Notes: generated by a model not told the origin, from the letters alone. A stretch of DNA of 64,000 nucleotides from Datura wrightii (GCA_035772735.1 JASDFA010000003.1:103527001-103591000); one strand, 5' to 3'. Shown: positions 48,481-58,710, counted from the first letter of the stretch. Made by a program: numbers and translations.

Positions 48481-50263
48481 ATTGGAAAGACCATTACTGA
48501 GCTCCGATCATTTCATAGATAGAGATACTTATGAGGTGGTGCAAATGCTGAATGAACCACAAAGGTATCCAAGGAAGCAGGACATTCAGCCTTTAATGAG
48601 GTCCCTGGAACCATTGCTGAAACCATCTATTGAGGAAGCACCAAAGTTGGAAATGAAAACATTGCCTCCCCATTTAAAATATGTCTTTTGAGGGGGAAGA
48701 GGATACGTTGCCAGTCATCCTCTCCGCAGAATTGACAGAGGCACAGGAAAAGGAAGCATTGGTGGTCCTCAGAAGAAGGAAGAAAGCAATGGGCTGGCAA
48801 ATTTCAAATATTCAGGGTATCAACCCTGCTTTTTGCACACACAGAATTTTCAGGGAGACAGGAGCAAAAGCAACGGTTCAGCCTCACCGCAGGTTGAATC
48901 CGGCAATGAAAGACGTGGTTAGGAAAGAAGTAATTAAGTGGCTTGATGTAGGTGTGGTCTATCCTATTTTGGACAGCGAATGGGTCAGCCCCGTTCAGTG
49001 AGTCCCAAAGAAAGGAGGGATCACCATGGTCACCAATGAGAAGAATGAGCTGATCCCTACTCGCACCGTCACAGGCTGGAGGATTTGTATGGACTATAGA
49101 AAGCTCAACGAAGCCACAAGGAAAGATCACTATCCTATCCCGTTCATTGATCAAATATTGGACAGCTTGGCGGGACAGGAATATTATTGTTTCCTTGATG
49201 GGTACTCTGGCTATAACCAAATAGCCATAGCACCGGAGGATCAGGAGAAGACTACCTTCACATGTCCTTATGGGACATATGCTTTTAGGCGGATGCTATT
49301 TGGGTTATGCAATACACCCGCCATATTCCAGAGATGCATGATAACTATCTTCCACGACATGGTGGAGGATTTCGTCGACGTATTTATGGATGATTTTTCT
49401 ATTTTCGGTAATTCATTTGCTACTTGTTTGCAGAATCTTGACAGGGTGCTAGCTCACTGTGAAGAATCCAAACTTGTACTCAACTGGGAGAAATGCTATT
49501 TCTTAGTCAAGGAGGGTATCATCCTTGGCCATAAAGTGTCTTGCAAGGGGTTGGAGGTCGATCGTACTAAGATCAAAGTTATTGAGAAGCTACCACCACC
49601 TGTGTCGGTGAAGGGTGTTCGCATTATTCTCAGGCGTGCAGGGTTCTACAGACGGTTCATCAAAAACTGCTCCAAAATTGCTAGACCATTATGCAGATTG
49701 CTAGAAAAAGAGGTGAAGTTTGAGTTGGATGATGAGTGTGTCAAAGCATTCGAGGAGTTGAAGCAGAAATTGATAGAAGCACCTATCCTTATTTCTCCGG
49801 ATTGGGAACAACCATTTGAACTGATGTGTGATGCAAGCGATGTGGCTGTGGGAACTGTATTGGGGCAGCGGAGGAATATAATCTTTCATTCTATTCATCA
49901 TGCAAGCAAAACACTGAACACTGCCCAAAGTAATTATACAGTCACAGAGAAGAAGATGCTAGCATTGGTGTTTACGTTTGATAAATTCAGGTCCTATTTG
50001 GTGGGTTCGAGAGTAGTGGTGTATACCGATCATGCAGCGATTCGGTATCTGTTTAACAAGAAGGATGCAAAGCCCAGACTGATCAGATGGATCTTGTTGT
50101 TGCAAGAGTTTGACCTAGAAATTAAAGACAGAAAAGGGAGCGAGAATCAAGTGGCAGATCACCTATCGCGATTGGAAAGCCTGCTGCATGTGAAGGAAGG
50201 TTACCGCATCAAAGAGGAGTTCCCGGATGAGCAACTCTTGGAAATAGGGGAAGCTGAGATCTA
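48481..50263 (+). pseudogene. Reverse transcriptase and RNase H of A2
   Basis: After a linker (LPPHLKYVF, then a frame change) RT starts with VVRKEVIKWLDVGVVYPI at about 48915. A TGA after GWVSPVQ-like residues at 48999 precedes a 412-codon open stretch (49026-50264). This stretch carries WRICMDYRKLNEATRKDHYP, the GYSGYNQIAI block, FGLCNTPAIFQRCM, the active site VFMDDFSIFG, and LGHKVSCKGLEVD. RNase H follows with MCDASDVAVGTVLGQR, YTVTEKKMLALVF, YTDHAAIRYLFNKK and NQVADHLSRLE. Catalytic aspartates appear present in this open part. The stops and frame change upstream make the whole polyprotein non-functional. Confidence 0.9.
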
Positions 50264-51548
50264 GTGGTATGCAGACATAGTAAATTTGCTAGTGAGTGGA
50301 GTCTATCCACTGGAGGCTATGACTCAGCAGAGAAAAAAATTGAAGCATGATTGTAGGTATTTTATTTGGGATGAGCTGTACTTGTTTAAACAGGGACTGG
50401 ATCAGGTTATGAGAAGATGCATCCCGGAGAGCCAGATTGCAGAAGTTTTGAGGAGTTGTCACTCTTCATTGTATGGAGGGCACCACTGAGGCGAGCGGAC
50501 AGTGCACAAAGTGCTACAGTCAGGTTTATTTTTGCCTACACTGTTCATAGACTCGATGGCATACGTCAAAATGTGTGATAGATGTCAAAGGACAGGCACA
50601 ATTGGTAGGAGGCAAGAGATGCCGCTGCAGTATATACTAGAAGTGGACATCTTTGATGCATGGGGTATTGATTTCATGGGCCCGTTCCCACCGTCATTTG
50701 GTAATCATTACATCTTGGTGGCCGTTGATTATGTATCAAAGTGGGTTGAATCACTAGGTTGCCCCAGGAATCACAACAATGTGGTAACAAAATTTGTGAA
50801 GAAACACATTTTCACCAGGTTCGGGACACCCCGAGCCATTATCAGTGATGGAGGGGCTCATTTTGTCAATGCAAGTTTCAAAAAGTTGCTGACTAAGTAT
50901 GGGGTGCGCCACAAGGTGGCAACAGCATATCATCCCCCAACTAGTGGGCAAGTGGAGGTGTCGAACAGAGAAGTGAAGCAGATTCTCCAGAAAACAGTGA
51001 ATGCACAACGTAGTGATTGGTCAAGCAAACTCGACGATGTGTTGTGGGCATATAGAACTGCTTACAAGAAACCAATTGGGACTTATCCATACCGATTGGT
51101 CTATGGAAAAGCGTGTCATCTGCCGGTGGAGCTAGAACACCAAGCTTTTTGGGCTGTGAGGAAATTGAATATGGACGTAGAGCTAGCGGGCAAGAAGAGG
51201 CTGATGCAACTCAGCGAACTTGATGAGTTTCGCTGGCACGCTTATGAAAGTGCCAAGGGCTACAAAGAGAAAACAAAGAGGTGGCACAATAAGCATATGG
51301 TGCATCGTATTTTCGAGCCGGGGCAGAAAGTGTTGCTTTTCAATTCAAGATTGAAGCTGTTTCTAGGGAAATTGCAGTCCAAATTGTCAGGGCCGTTTGA
51401 GGTAGTGTGAATGACCCCGCACAGGGCAGTGGAGTTGTGGCAAGAAGATCGAAGTGCCACGTTCATCGTTAATAGGCAGCGCTGTAAGCATTATTGGGGT
51501 AAGGACGTTATTCGAGAGAAAACGTTCGTCACTCTAGTGGATGATTGA
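50264..51548 (+). pseudogene. Integrase of A2
   Basis: It begins after a TAG at 50262 that ends the RT-RNase H open stretch. The zinc-binding H2C2 region reads SCHSSLYGGHH, then CDRCQRTG after a TGA (50488). The catalytic core has WGIDFMGPFPPSFG, AIISDGGAHFVN and SGQVEVSNREVKQIL, giving D, D and E. The C-terminal part contains YRLVYGKACHLPVE and GPFEVV. It then has one stop (51408) before the last residues CKHYWGKDV. A 302-codon open stretch (50502-51410) covers most of it. No chromodomain is seen, as expected for Athila. Confidence 0.9.
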
Positions 51549-51588
51549 GCTTTAATGACATCCAGCCGCGACGGTAAACCAAGCGCTG

Positions 51589-51606
51589 CACGGGAGGCAA
51601 CCCATG
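51589..51606 (+). other. Post-pol hairpin with AGGCAA loop (A2)
   Basis: CACGGG - AGGCAA - CCCATG. One stem pair is broken by a C-or-G to A change (CCCGTG in A1 and A3), in line with the greater age of A2. It lies 40 bp after the integrase end. Confidence 0.7.
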
Positions 51607-51635
51607 AAATAGTTGTAATAGGTGAGTAGCATTAG

Positions 51636-51718
51636 TTAAAAAGAAAAAGAAAAAGAAAAGAAAAAAAAAGAAAAAGAAAATAAAAATAAAAATAAAAATA
51701 AAAACAAAAAAAAAAATT
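51636..51718 (+). repeat. A-rich purine tract in A2
   Basis: A stretch of AAAAAG and AAAAAT units after the hairpin. At the same place A1 and A3 are T-rich in sense, so the tract has opposite base bias in A2. Confidence 0.8.
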
Positions 51719-51851
51719 TCATTCATGTTTGAAACCTATAAATTCTGACCAATTTCTTGTCGTGAGATGATTTTCAGGTGTAACGGAGGGCAAAAATGCA
51801 AAGAATCGCAAAGGAAAACAAATCGAGGTGAGAAAAAATTAAAACGTGGCA

Positions 51852-52070
51852 AAACAGTGAGCCTGCGCGATGGGTCCGTGTCATGGAGGAGGGCCTCCGC
51901 GTTACCCTCTGTGACACATTGAAGGTGTTTTGGAATTTTTACAAATTCTAGAACCCCTGCGCGATGGCTCCGTGTCATGGAAGGGGTGCTCCGCGTTACC
52001 CTCTGTGACACGTTGAAGTGTTATTCGTGATGGGTCACACCGGGTCGCCGGGTGACCCGCGCGAAAAATC
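51852..52070 (+). repeat. GC-rich inverted-repeat array, internal copy (A2)
   Basis: Words GCGCGATGG, CTCCGTGTCATGG, CTCCGCGTTACC and TGTGACACGTTG recur, followed by the palindromic GGGTCACACCGGGTCGCCGG block. It lies upstream of the intron and env-like gene, which A3 has separated from it. Confidence 0.75.
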
Positions 52071-52418
52071 CTCTTTTTAACCCCGAAAACACCTCATTTT
52101 TTCCCATTTCTCACTCCCCTCCACGACAAGCTCCCTAAAATTGCCCCTTCCCCAACCTGACACGGACCTAGTGATCTTGGGCAAATTTATATGCCTAAGT
52201 GATACTCAAAAGTATCATTTTCGCCTTGTTTATCTATCAATGTGTATACATTTTCATGTAATTGGCAATAAAATGTGAATTTATACTAACCAACATGATT
52301 AGCATTGTTTTGCAGGTAAAATGTGATTTCGAGAAGCTAAAATGCATGTTGGATGATATCGGAGTTGGACTTGGATGCGAGCAAGGGAAAAGGCATTGGA
52401 CATCATGAATTAAAGGGG

Positions 52419-52455
52419 CTCCGCGATGGAGCCGTGTCACGCTGCCATCGCGGAG
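52419..52455 (+). other. Strong hairpin at the start of the LTR array
   Basis: CTCCGCGATGG and CCATCGCGGAG form a perfect 11-bp stem around a 15-base loop that contains CCGTGTCACG. The 3' LTR copy (60745-60781) has base changes in one arm. It is the largest of several inverted repeats in the array. Confidence 0.8.
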
Positions 52456-52680
52456 GCATTCTGCCTGGATGGGGAAAATTCACCTAATTTCCAGTGGAGG
52501 TCCGCGTTTGCTCCGTGGCACGGAGCCAGTGCTCCGCGATGCACGCCGTGCCATATTGAGCCTGAATTCCCGGACCCCCAGTTCCAGTGAGGGTCCGCGT
52601 TCATGGCGTGTCACGGAGGCAGTGCTCCGCAATGCACTCCGTGACACGTTGCTCATTATTCCGGGAAAAATTCCCAGCAG

Positions 52681-52689
52681 TATAAATAG
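52681..52689 (+). promoter_or_regulatory. TATA box of A3 LTR
   Basis: TATAAATAG about 20 bp after the last array word. The 3' LTR copy reads TATAAATTG (61009-61017). Confidence 0.7.
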
Positions 52690-53499
52690 AACACTTAAGT
52701 TCATTTTTCATAATTCAGACTTGGTGGAGCAAGGACGTGGGTTACAGGCAGTTGAGGGACGAAAAGTTCAGGGTTTTTTCTCTCTTTCTTTCTTCTTTAA
52801 TTCAATTGTTTGTATGATTAACACTCGTTTTATGATGATTAATCCACAAATGAGTGGCTAATTCCTCTCCTTGCTGAGGTTATGAACAATTGTGATGAAA
52901 TTTAATTATTGATTATCTGGTTTTTCATCTTTTCTTCCATGTTGTTCTATTAATTCTTGTTCTTACTGCATTGGTGTGTGGCCTACATTAATGTACATCT
53001 ACAAATTCCGATTTCACTCGAGGGAGCACGAAATTGGAAAGTTGTGAATTAATAGGATATTGTTCTTTACTTGGTTTGGGAAAATTGAGTTTTGATTAGC
53101 TTTCAGGATAGAAATATACCTGAAAGTCGTATTAGTCAATTTAGGAACCGGAATTGTATGGCTAGAACATGAATTGCATTTGATCACAGAAATGTAGACG
53201 GATGGTTCATGATTCTTAAGTGAGATTAAATACGAGAGTTTTAATCTCTTGGAAAATGTTCTTGGCTAGCAACAGGAAGAAAAGATTAACCAATTTATGA
53301 TGATAATCAATTTCATTACATGTTCGTTTAACCTCAGCATGCTCTTATCCATAGTTCAGATTCAAAGTAGATAATTGTTCTTAGTTTTAGTATAAAATTT
53401 ATCAAACAAGCTATCAACTTTTTGGTTACGTTGTTGTCAGCATATTTAGAAGTAAAATATAGTATACTTGAGCAAATTGCACTTAACCCAAGTCTCTAT

Positions 53500-53507
53500 G
53501 GGATCGA
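53500..53507 (+). promoter_or_regulatory. U5 word complementary to tRNA-Asp T-loop (candidate primer activation signal)
   Basis: GGGATCGA is the exact complement of UCGAUCCC in the T-arm of plant tRNA-Asp as I remember it. It lies 93 bases before the primer binding site and is kept in all five family A LTRs (plus-strand 16014, 24296, 45954, 53500, 61828). Role inferred. Confidence 0.45.
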
Positions 53508-53600
53508 TACTTGGCTTACTAAAGCCACTTATACTTGTTCGACCACGTGCACTTGCGTGTTGTTTTATATACCCACATAACACAAGCCCAAACAAGTTTT

Positions 53601-53618
53601 TGGCGCCGTTGCCGGGGA
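53601..53618 (+). other. Primer binding site of A3
   Basis: TGGCGCCGTTGCCGGGGA, 6 bases after the LTR; identical to that of A1. Confidence 0.92.
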
Positions 53619-53734
53619 CTTGGCAATTGGTGAATTTGTTTTAAGTGTTAATTTACTGTATTTTTATTTTTTTCTTAAGTGTTGACAACTTGGTCTTAGC
53701 CTGTACTTTGCAGACTTAATTGCTATGAACACTG

Positions 53735-55500
53735 GCAAGAGACAAGGAGCTGGTGGAATCTTATATAGAGCCCGAAAGAATATTTCACAGTAAGAGAAGA
53801 GAAGCTCTATAAAGAAAGCTGCAGTTGCTCAGACAGACGATCATGGAGCAACAACAGAATCCACCGGTAGTACGGGCAGTGTTAGTGCCCGAAGAAGCAG
53901 CAGCACGGCCGGTTCGCGAGGTGGCAATCCCACATGCCAATAATGTTACATCAAGTATCCGCAAACCAGAGCCTGGAGGGAGATTTGAACTCAAACAAAA
54001 TATGGTGCAGTTATTGCACACAAGCGGGCAATTTACCGGCTGGAGTGTCACCAGACTATGTTCAGCTTACATTATTTCCATTCTCATTACTAGGAGAAGC
54101 CAAGAGGTGGTTGAAAGCTGAGCCACCAAATTCTATCTCAACGTGGGATGATCTTGCACGGAAGTTCTTGATAAGGTTTTTTCCCTCTGGTAAAACAGCA
54201 AGACTTAGAAGTCAGATTCTAAGTTTCAAACAGAGAGAGGGAGAAAATTTATATCAAGCCTGGGAGAGATTTAAATCCTTGTTGCGGGACTGTCCTCATC
54301 ATCATCAGTCCAATGAGATGTTGGTGCACACATTTATTGAGGGTTTGGAACCCCACACCAAAATATTGCTAGATTCAGCAGCTGGAGGGCAAGCGTTGGA
54401 AAAGACTTATGAGGAGCTGTATACCTTGTTGAACCGAATTTCACAGGGCAATCCAGAATGGAATGCTGATTAATCACGAGGTGGGATAAGGAAAGCAGCA
54501 GGAATGCTTGAAGTGGATGGGTTTATAGCTATCGCTGCACAGATAGCTACATTGCAAAATCAATTGAACAACCATTTCAGCAACACGACTTTGAACCAAC
54601 CTCAAGCTCCAGTTAATGCAGTTCAGCAATTGTGGTGTGAAGTGTGTGGAAGCAGTGAGCACTCAGCCGATTGTTGTGGAGCCAATCCTGACTCGGTAAA
54701 CTTTGTGGGTAATGCACAAAGAAATCATCAGCAGTATGGTAGTAGCTACAATTCAAATTGGAGGAATCATCCTAATTTCTCATGGGGTAGCAACAACTAT
54801 CAAGGCCAAAGTTAGGGTCAGGGTGTGCAAAGGAATCAAGGAGGGCAACAGAACTACCAAGCTCAATTTAGAAACAACAATGCACCTCCTCCACCACCAT
54901 CACCCAGCATTGAGGAGATGTTCAAGACCATGATAGCTAACCAAGCTCAATTGCATGCTGACTATGTGAAATTGGCAGCCGAAGTGAAAAACAATCAGTT
55001 AGCTACCAAGGCTCTTGAGTATCAATTTGGGCAATTTTCTAGTGCCCAAAATACAAGGCCTAGAGGAGGACTGCCAAGCGACACGGATCCCAATCCCAAG
55101 CAGGTAAATGTAGTGACCACAAGGAGTGGTTTGCAGCTAAAAGAGGTGGAACCAGAAAGACCACCTCAACACTCGGGAACAACAGAAGTTGAGGGGGAGC
55201 AAAGTTCGGAAAGGGGGAAGACCAAAGAAGCTGAATTAGAAAGACCTCCACCCCGGTTCCCTCAACGACTCAAGAAACACAAAGAGGAGGCGTGTTTCAA
55301 GAAATTCATGGAGGTGCTCAAACAGGTACACGTTAATTTACCTCTTGTTGATGTCTTGCAGGGAGTGCCTAAATATGCCAAGTACATAAAGGACATCGTG
55401 GCAAACAAAAGTCAGTTGATTGAGTATGCTACGGTGGCTCTAATGGAAGAGTGCACTTCTCGGATCCAAAATAGACTGCCCACAAAGTTAAAAGACCCTG
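53735..55500 (+). pseudogene. Gag of A3
   Basis: Same domain order as A1: Glu/Gln-rich start with LVPEEAAARPVREVAIPHANN, gag core EAKRWLKAEPPNSISTWDD (54097-54153) and FFPSGKTARLRSQI, TFIEGLEPHTKILLDSAAGG, knuckle CEVCGSSEHSADCC (54640-54681), then a Pro/Glu-rich linker and MEVLKQVHVNLPLVDVLQG (55307-55363). A deletion of about 70 bp at 54039 shifts the frame. TAA at 54472 and TAG at 54814 break the rest. From 54825 a 345-codon open stretch runs into the protease-like domain. An out-of-frame ATG at 53725 and an upstream in-frame TGA leave the true start unclear. Confidence 0.85.
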
Positions 55501-55930
55501 GAAGTTATACTATCCAGCTTACTATTGGGCAGAGCATCCGAGCTCGTGGATTGTGTGACTTGGGGGCGAGCATAAATTTGATGCCTTCATCGGTATTCAG
55601 AAAGTTGGGTCTAAGGAGTCCTAGACCCACAACGGTAATCTTGCAGTTGGCAGATCGATCCTTAGCTAGGCTGGATGGCATTGTTGAGGACGTTCTGGTG
55701 CAAGTTGGCTCCCTAATTTTTCCGGTAGATTTATTCGTGCTGGATTTTGAACCAGACGCGGAAGTCCCATTTATTTTGGGACGTCTCTTCTTGGCAACCG
55801 GGAAAGCATTAATCAACGTAGCTGCGGGGCAACTTACAATGCGAGCACAGGACAAGGTATAGGTTTTCGATGTGTACAAAGCACCCAAGCTCCCGACGGT
55901 GCATGAAGAACTCTCGGTGATCAATGTGAT
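55501..55930 (+). pseudogene. Aspartic protease-like domain of A3
   Basis: Active-site block CDLGASINLMP, then PRPTTVILQLADRSLA, PVDLFVLDFEPDAEVPFILG and AGQLTMRAQDKV, ending at TAG 55860 with some continuing homology. It is in the same open stretch as the Gag end. It precedes the deletion junction, so no polymerase follows. Confidence 0.8.
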
Positions 55931-55974
55931 TGATCATGGTGATGACAAGCAGATAAAGGATTCCCGAGAGTTAA

Positions 55975-56000
55975 TGGGAAGACCACCGGATAGGTGTAAG
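55975..56000 (+). other. Deletion junction replacing RT/RNase H/IN (A3)
   Basis: RELMGRPPD runs straight into RCKHYWGEDG. The flanking bases GACCACCGGA and AGGTGTAAGCACTA match A1 in register, showing a common origin of the deletion. Confidence 0.82.
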
Positions 56001-56100
56001 CACTACTGGGGGGAGGACGGTGATTGAGAGAAATCATCCATCACCCTAGCGGACAGTTGAGCTTAAACGACGTCGAGCCGCGACGGTAAACCAGGCGCTG

Positions 56101-56118
56101 CACGGGAGGCAACCCGTG
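56101..56118 (+). other. Post-pol hairpin with AGGCAA loop (A3)
   Basis: CACGGG - AGGCAA - CCCGTG, perfect; preceded by CGCGACGGTAAACCAGGCGC. Confidence 0.8.
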
Positions 56119-56354
56119 AAAAAAAAAATTTTGCTTTCTTTCTGTAAAGTGTAAATAGATTTTTTTTTCTTTTCCTTGATTTACTACAAAATTTTTCATT
56201 TTAGTTATTGTTTTTATTTTTAGTTAGGTGAAACCTATAATTCTAACCAATTTTGTTTAGTGAGATGATTTTTAGGTCAAACGGAGGAAAATGTGCACGG
56301 AATCGCGAAGGAAAAGTCGAGGTATGGAAAATTAATAAAAAGTAGAAAACAGTG

Positions 56355-56560
56355 AGCTGGGGCGTTAGCTCCGTGTCACGGAGGAGGACCTCCGCGTTAC
56401 CCTCCGTGACACGTTGAGGTATAACCCGGAAATTTTAAAATTTCCAGAATGCTATCACGATGGCTCCGTGTCACGGAGGTAGTGCACCGCGATGCACTCC
56501 GTGACACGTTGCCGTGTATATCGCGACGGGTCACACCGGGTCGCCAGGTGACCCACGCAT
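56355..56560 (+). repeat. GC-rich inverted-repeat array, internal copy (A3)
   Basis: Alternating words CTCCGTGTCACGGAGG, CTCCGCGTTACC, CTCCGTGACACGTTG and GCGATGCACTCCGTG, then the palindromic GGGTCAC...GGTGACCC block. It is followed by CTTTTTAACCCCGAAA, conserved in A1 and A2. Weak TATA-like ATATTTATA at 56559 is only in A3. Confidence 0.75.
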
Positions 56561-56708
56561 ATTTATACCTTTTTAACCCCGAAACCTCCCCTTTTCCCCT
56601 CATTTTCTAATTCCTCCGCGACCAAACCCCCCAAAAATCATCCCCCATCAACGTGCCACGGCGTAAGTCAACAAATTACCTAGTTTTCTTCGATTCTTCA
56701 ACTTCAAG

Positions 56709-57400
56709 GTATGTTTTCCGATTCCCTCTCAAGTTCTTGTCGATTTTCTTCGAAATTAAGCATGGGAGGTGAGTTAAATCGCCCTATATAGTAATTAAAA
56801 ATGAATTCGAGTTATTTGTTGATTGATAAATGTTCGGAATGTCGTTATGATTGTTTGAACTTGTCGATTGTATAAATTATTCGAATTTGATTGATAAAAT
56901 CAATTCTAGGGCTTGTTGTTGAATTTGAAGTTGGAAATGTATTGAACTCATGAATTTTATGCCGGGGTGTATGTGTTGAATGAGATGAGTCAATGTACAA
57001 AGTGTTTGGATGTTAATAGACGACGGATTCTCGGGTTTGGGGGAAATGTTGAAATTTGTTCAAATTTGGTTGGTTGGATAGGTTCATGTATATAAGTTTT
57101 TGTTGTTATTTTTGTTTCTTTGTTTTTCTTGGCTAAGTGCGATAGTTAAAATGCTAGCGATGGTAGTGATTGTGATTAGCTGTACGAAGTCTAATTAGTA
57201 CGCAGAAGTTATACCGTCGAATTTTTCGAACGCACTAAGCATGATTGTATAGTTGGTTGTTTTGTGTAATAAAGTTATTCTTGCCATAGTGTTGGAAGTG
57301 TAGCCTATGACTAAGTGTGGGGTAACTTAGCATAACCCGACCTTAGCCGAAGTTAATATTTATTTAGCTTAACATTGAGCTTGTTTACTTGGGTTGATAG
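56709..57400 (+). other. Candidate intron upstream of A3 env-like gene
   Basis: Donor CAAG^GTATGT and acceptor TTGATAG^GTAAA. The env-like ATG follows 5 bases later, as in A1 and A2. It contains a third PPT-like word CTAAGTGTGGGGT (57312-57324). Splicing from here or from an upstream leader would give a separate env-like mRNA, as reported for some related elements. Confidence 0.6.
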
Positions 57401-57405
57401 GTAAA

Positions 57406-58625
57406 ATGGCAAGCCATCAAGAGAAAGGCAAAGGTGCATCATCTTCAGGCACCGGAAGGAAGCGACTCAGACTGGGCACAGCAGTCCCAGCAGCACCAGT
57501 AGTTCCACGCGGCCAGCGCCGCCAATATGGAACAAGATGGGTGACCGACGAGGGGAAAAAGTGGTACGCAAAGCACAAAGAAAATAAATATTTCCCCGAG
57601 GAGCATATAGACGGGAGCCATTGGCACAGGAGTTCCCCAGGATGGTTCACCGGATTGAGGCAGATGGGCTCAATTTCATATTTGAGGAGCCCAAGGAATG
57701 CAATTTGCACCTGGTTCGGGAGTTCTATGCTAATTGGAACCCGTCAATCAGAAGCCACACCATCAAAATCAGAGGGCAGATAGTCAATCTGGAGCCCCAC
57801 CAACTCAATACCATCATAGGAGCGCGGGACACAGACGCCCACGTCCTCCGACAGCTGAACATTACCCCACCGTATGCTGACATCAGACACACATTGTGTA
57901 GGGCCCGATCTACAGCTAGATGGAGTAGGCACAAAGAAAGGGGCTACCACCAGACTCTGCCATATTCACAGATGAACAGGGAAGCCCGAATCTGGCTGAA
58001 GATAGTCTGCTCATGCCTCATCCCAGGGGTACATATGACTGATGTAACCCGGTATCGTGTTTGCCTGGTGTACGCCCTGATGAAAGGGCTGGAGATCAAT
58101 GTCGGGGTGGTTATTATATCCGCCATGAAGAGAGCTCGGTTGCACCAGGGGCACAGGTATGGTTTTGGTGGACTATTCACCACCTTTCTCAGGGGCCTCG
58201 ATGTTGAGTAGGAGGCCCTTGACTATATCCCGCAGTTGGAGCGGCGGGCCTTAGATGTTACCAAAACTAAGGCTCCCGACACCACCCACGGGCCAGTGCT
58301 TACACTTGGAGAGTGACACGCTCGTGATGACCAATACATGGCATTAATGTATGGGATGCAGATGCTCCAGCTAAGGATAGGTGGGAGGCCAGCGACGGAG
58401 GAGGAGCTATGGCAGCTCGAGCTAGACTACCCGTTTGGCAAAAACGCCAGGGCTCTATGCCGAGTGGGGCTAGCCTTTGTAGAGCCCACGGATGATGACG
58501 CCCCCACGGATTAGGAGACACGTCAGGAGGACTCCGATGTGGAGTCTGACGATGATGACGGAGGCGACTCGGACATGGGAGATGAGGCAGCAGCACCCGA
58601 TGAAGAAGTGGAATACTTTGACTGA
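57406..58625 (+). pseudogene. Env-like pseudogene of A3
   Basis: It starts MASHQEKGKGASSSG, then the TRWVTDEGKKWYAKH block. A 1-base deletion near 57612 (after EEHI) shifts the frame. It continues with FIFEEPKECNLHLVREFYAN, ARDTDAHVLRQLN, NREARIWLKIVCSCLIPG and GLEINVGVVIISAMKRA. Stops at 58209, 58314 and 58512 follow, and it ends with an Asp/Glu-rich tail EEVEYFD and TGA 58623-58625. The family is the plant 'putative transposon protein' of unknown function. The basic start and acidic end suggest nucleic-acid or protein binding; this is only inference. No membrane helix is evident. Confidence 0.8.
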
Positions 58626-58670
58626 TCAGGGAGTTCCACCACCCGATTTTGTGCTATTTGACTTTTTGTG

Positions 58671-58710
58671 AACACTGGGGACAGTGTTTGGACTAAGTGT
58701 GGGGTGGGAG
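58671..58710 (+). other. A3 internal hairpin and PPT-like cassette
   Basis: AACACTG - GGGA - CAGTGTT (58671-58688), then TAAGTGTGGGGTGGGAG (58694-58710). It starts 45 bases after the env-like stop. Confidence 0.82.

Larger units (their letters stand above)
52172..53594 (+). repeat. A3 5' LTR
   Basis: TGATCTTGGGCAAATTTATA...CCCAAACA. GC-rich array 52417-52660, TATA 52681, U5 motif 53500-53507. Confidence 0.95.

Noticed and set aside
57406..58625. Env-like ORF as a true viral envelope
   Set aside because: No signal peptide, membrane helix or cysteine-rich ectodomain in any of the copies; highly charged termini fit a soluble protein better.
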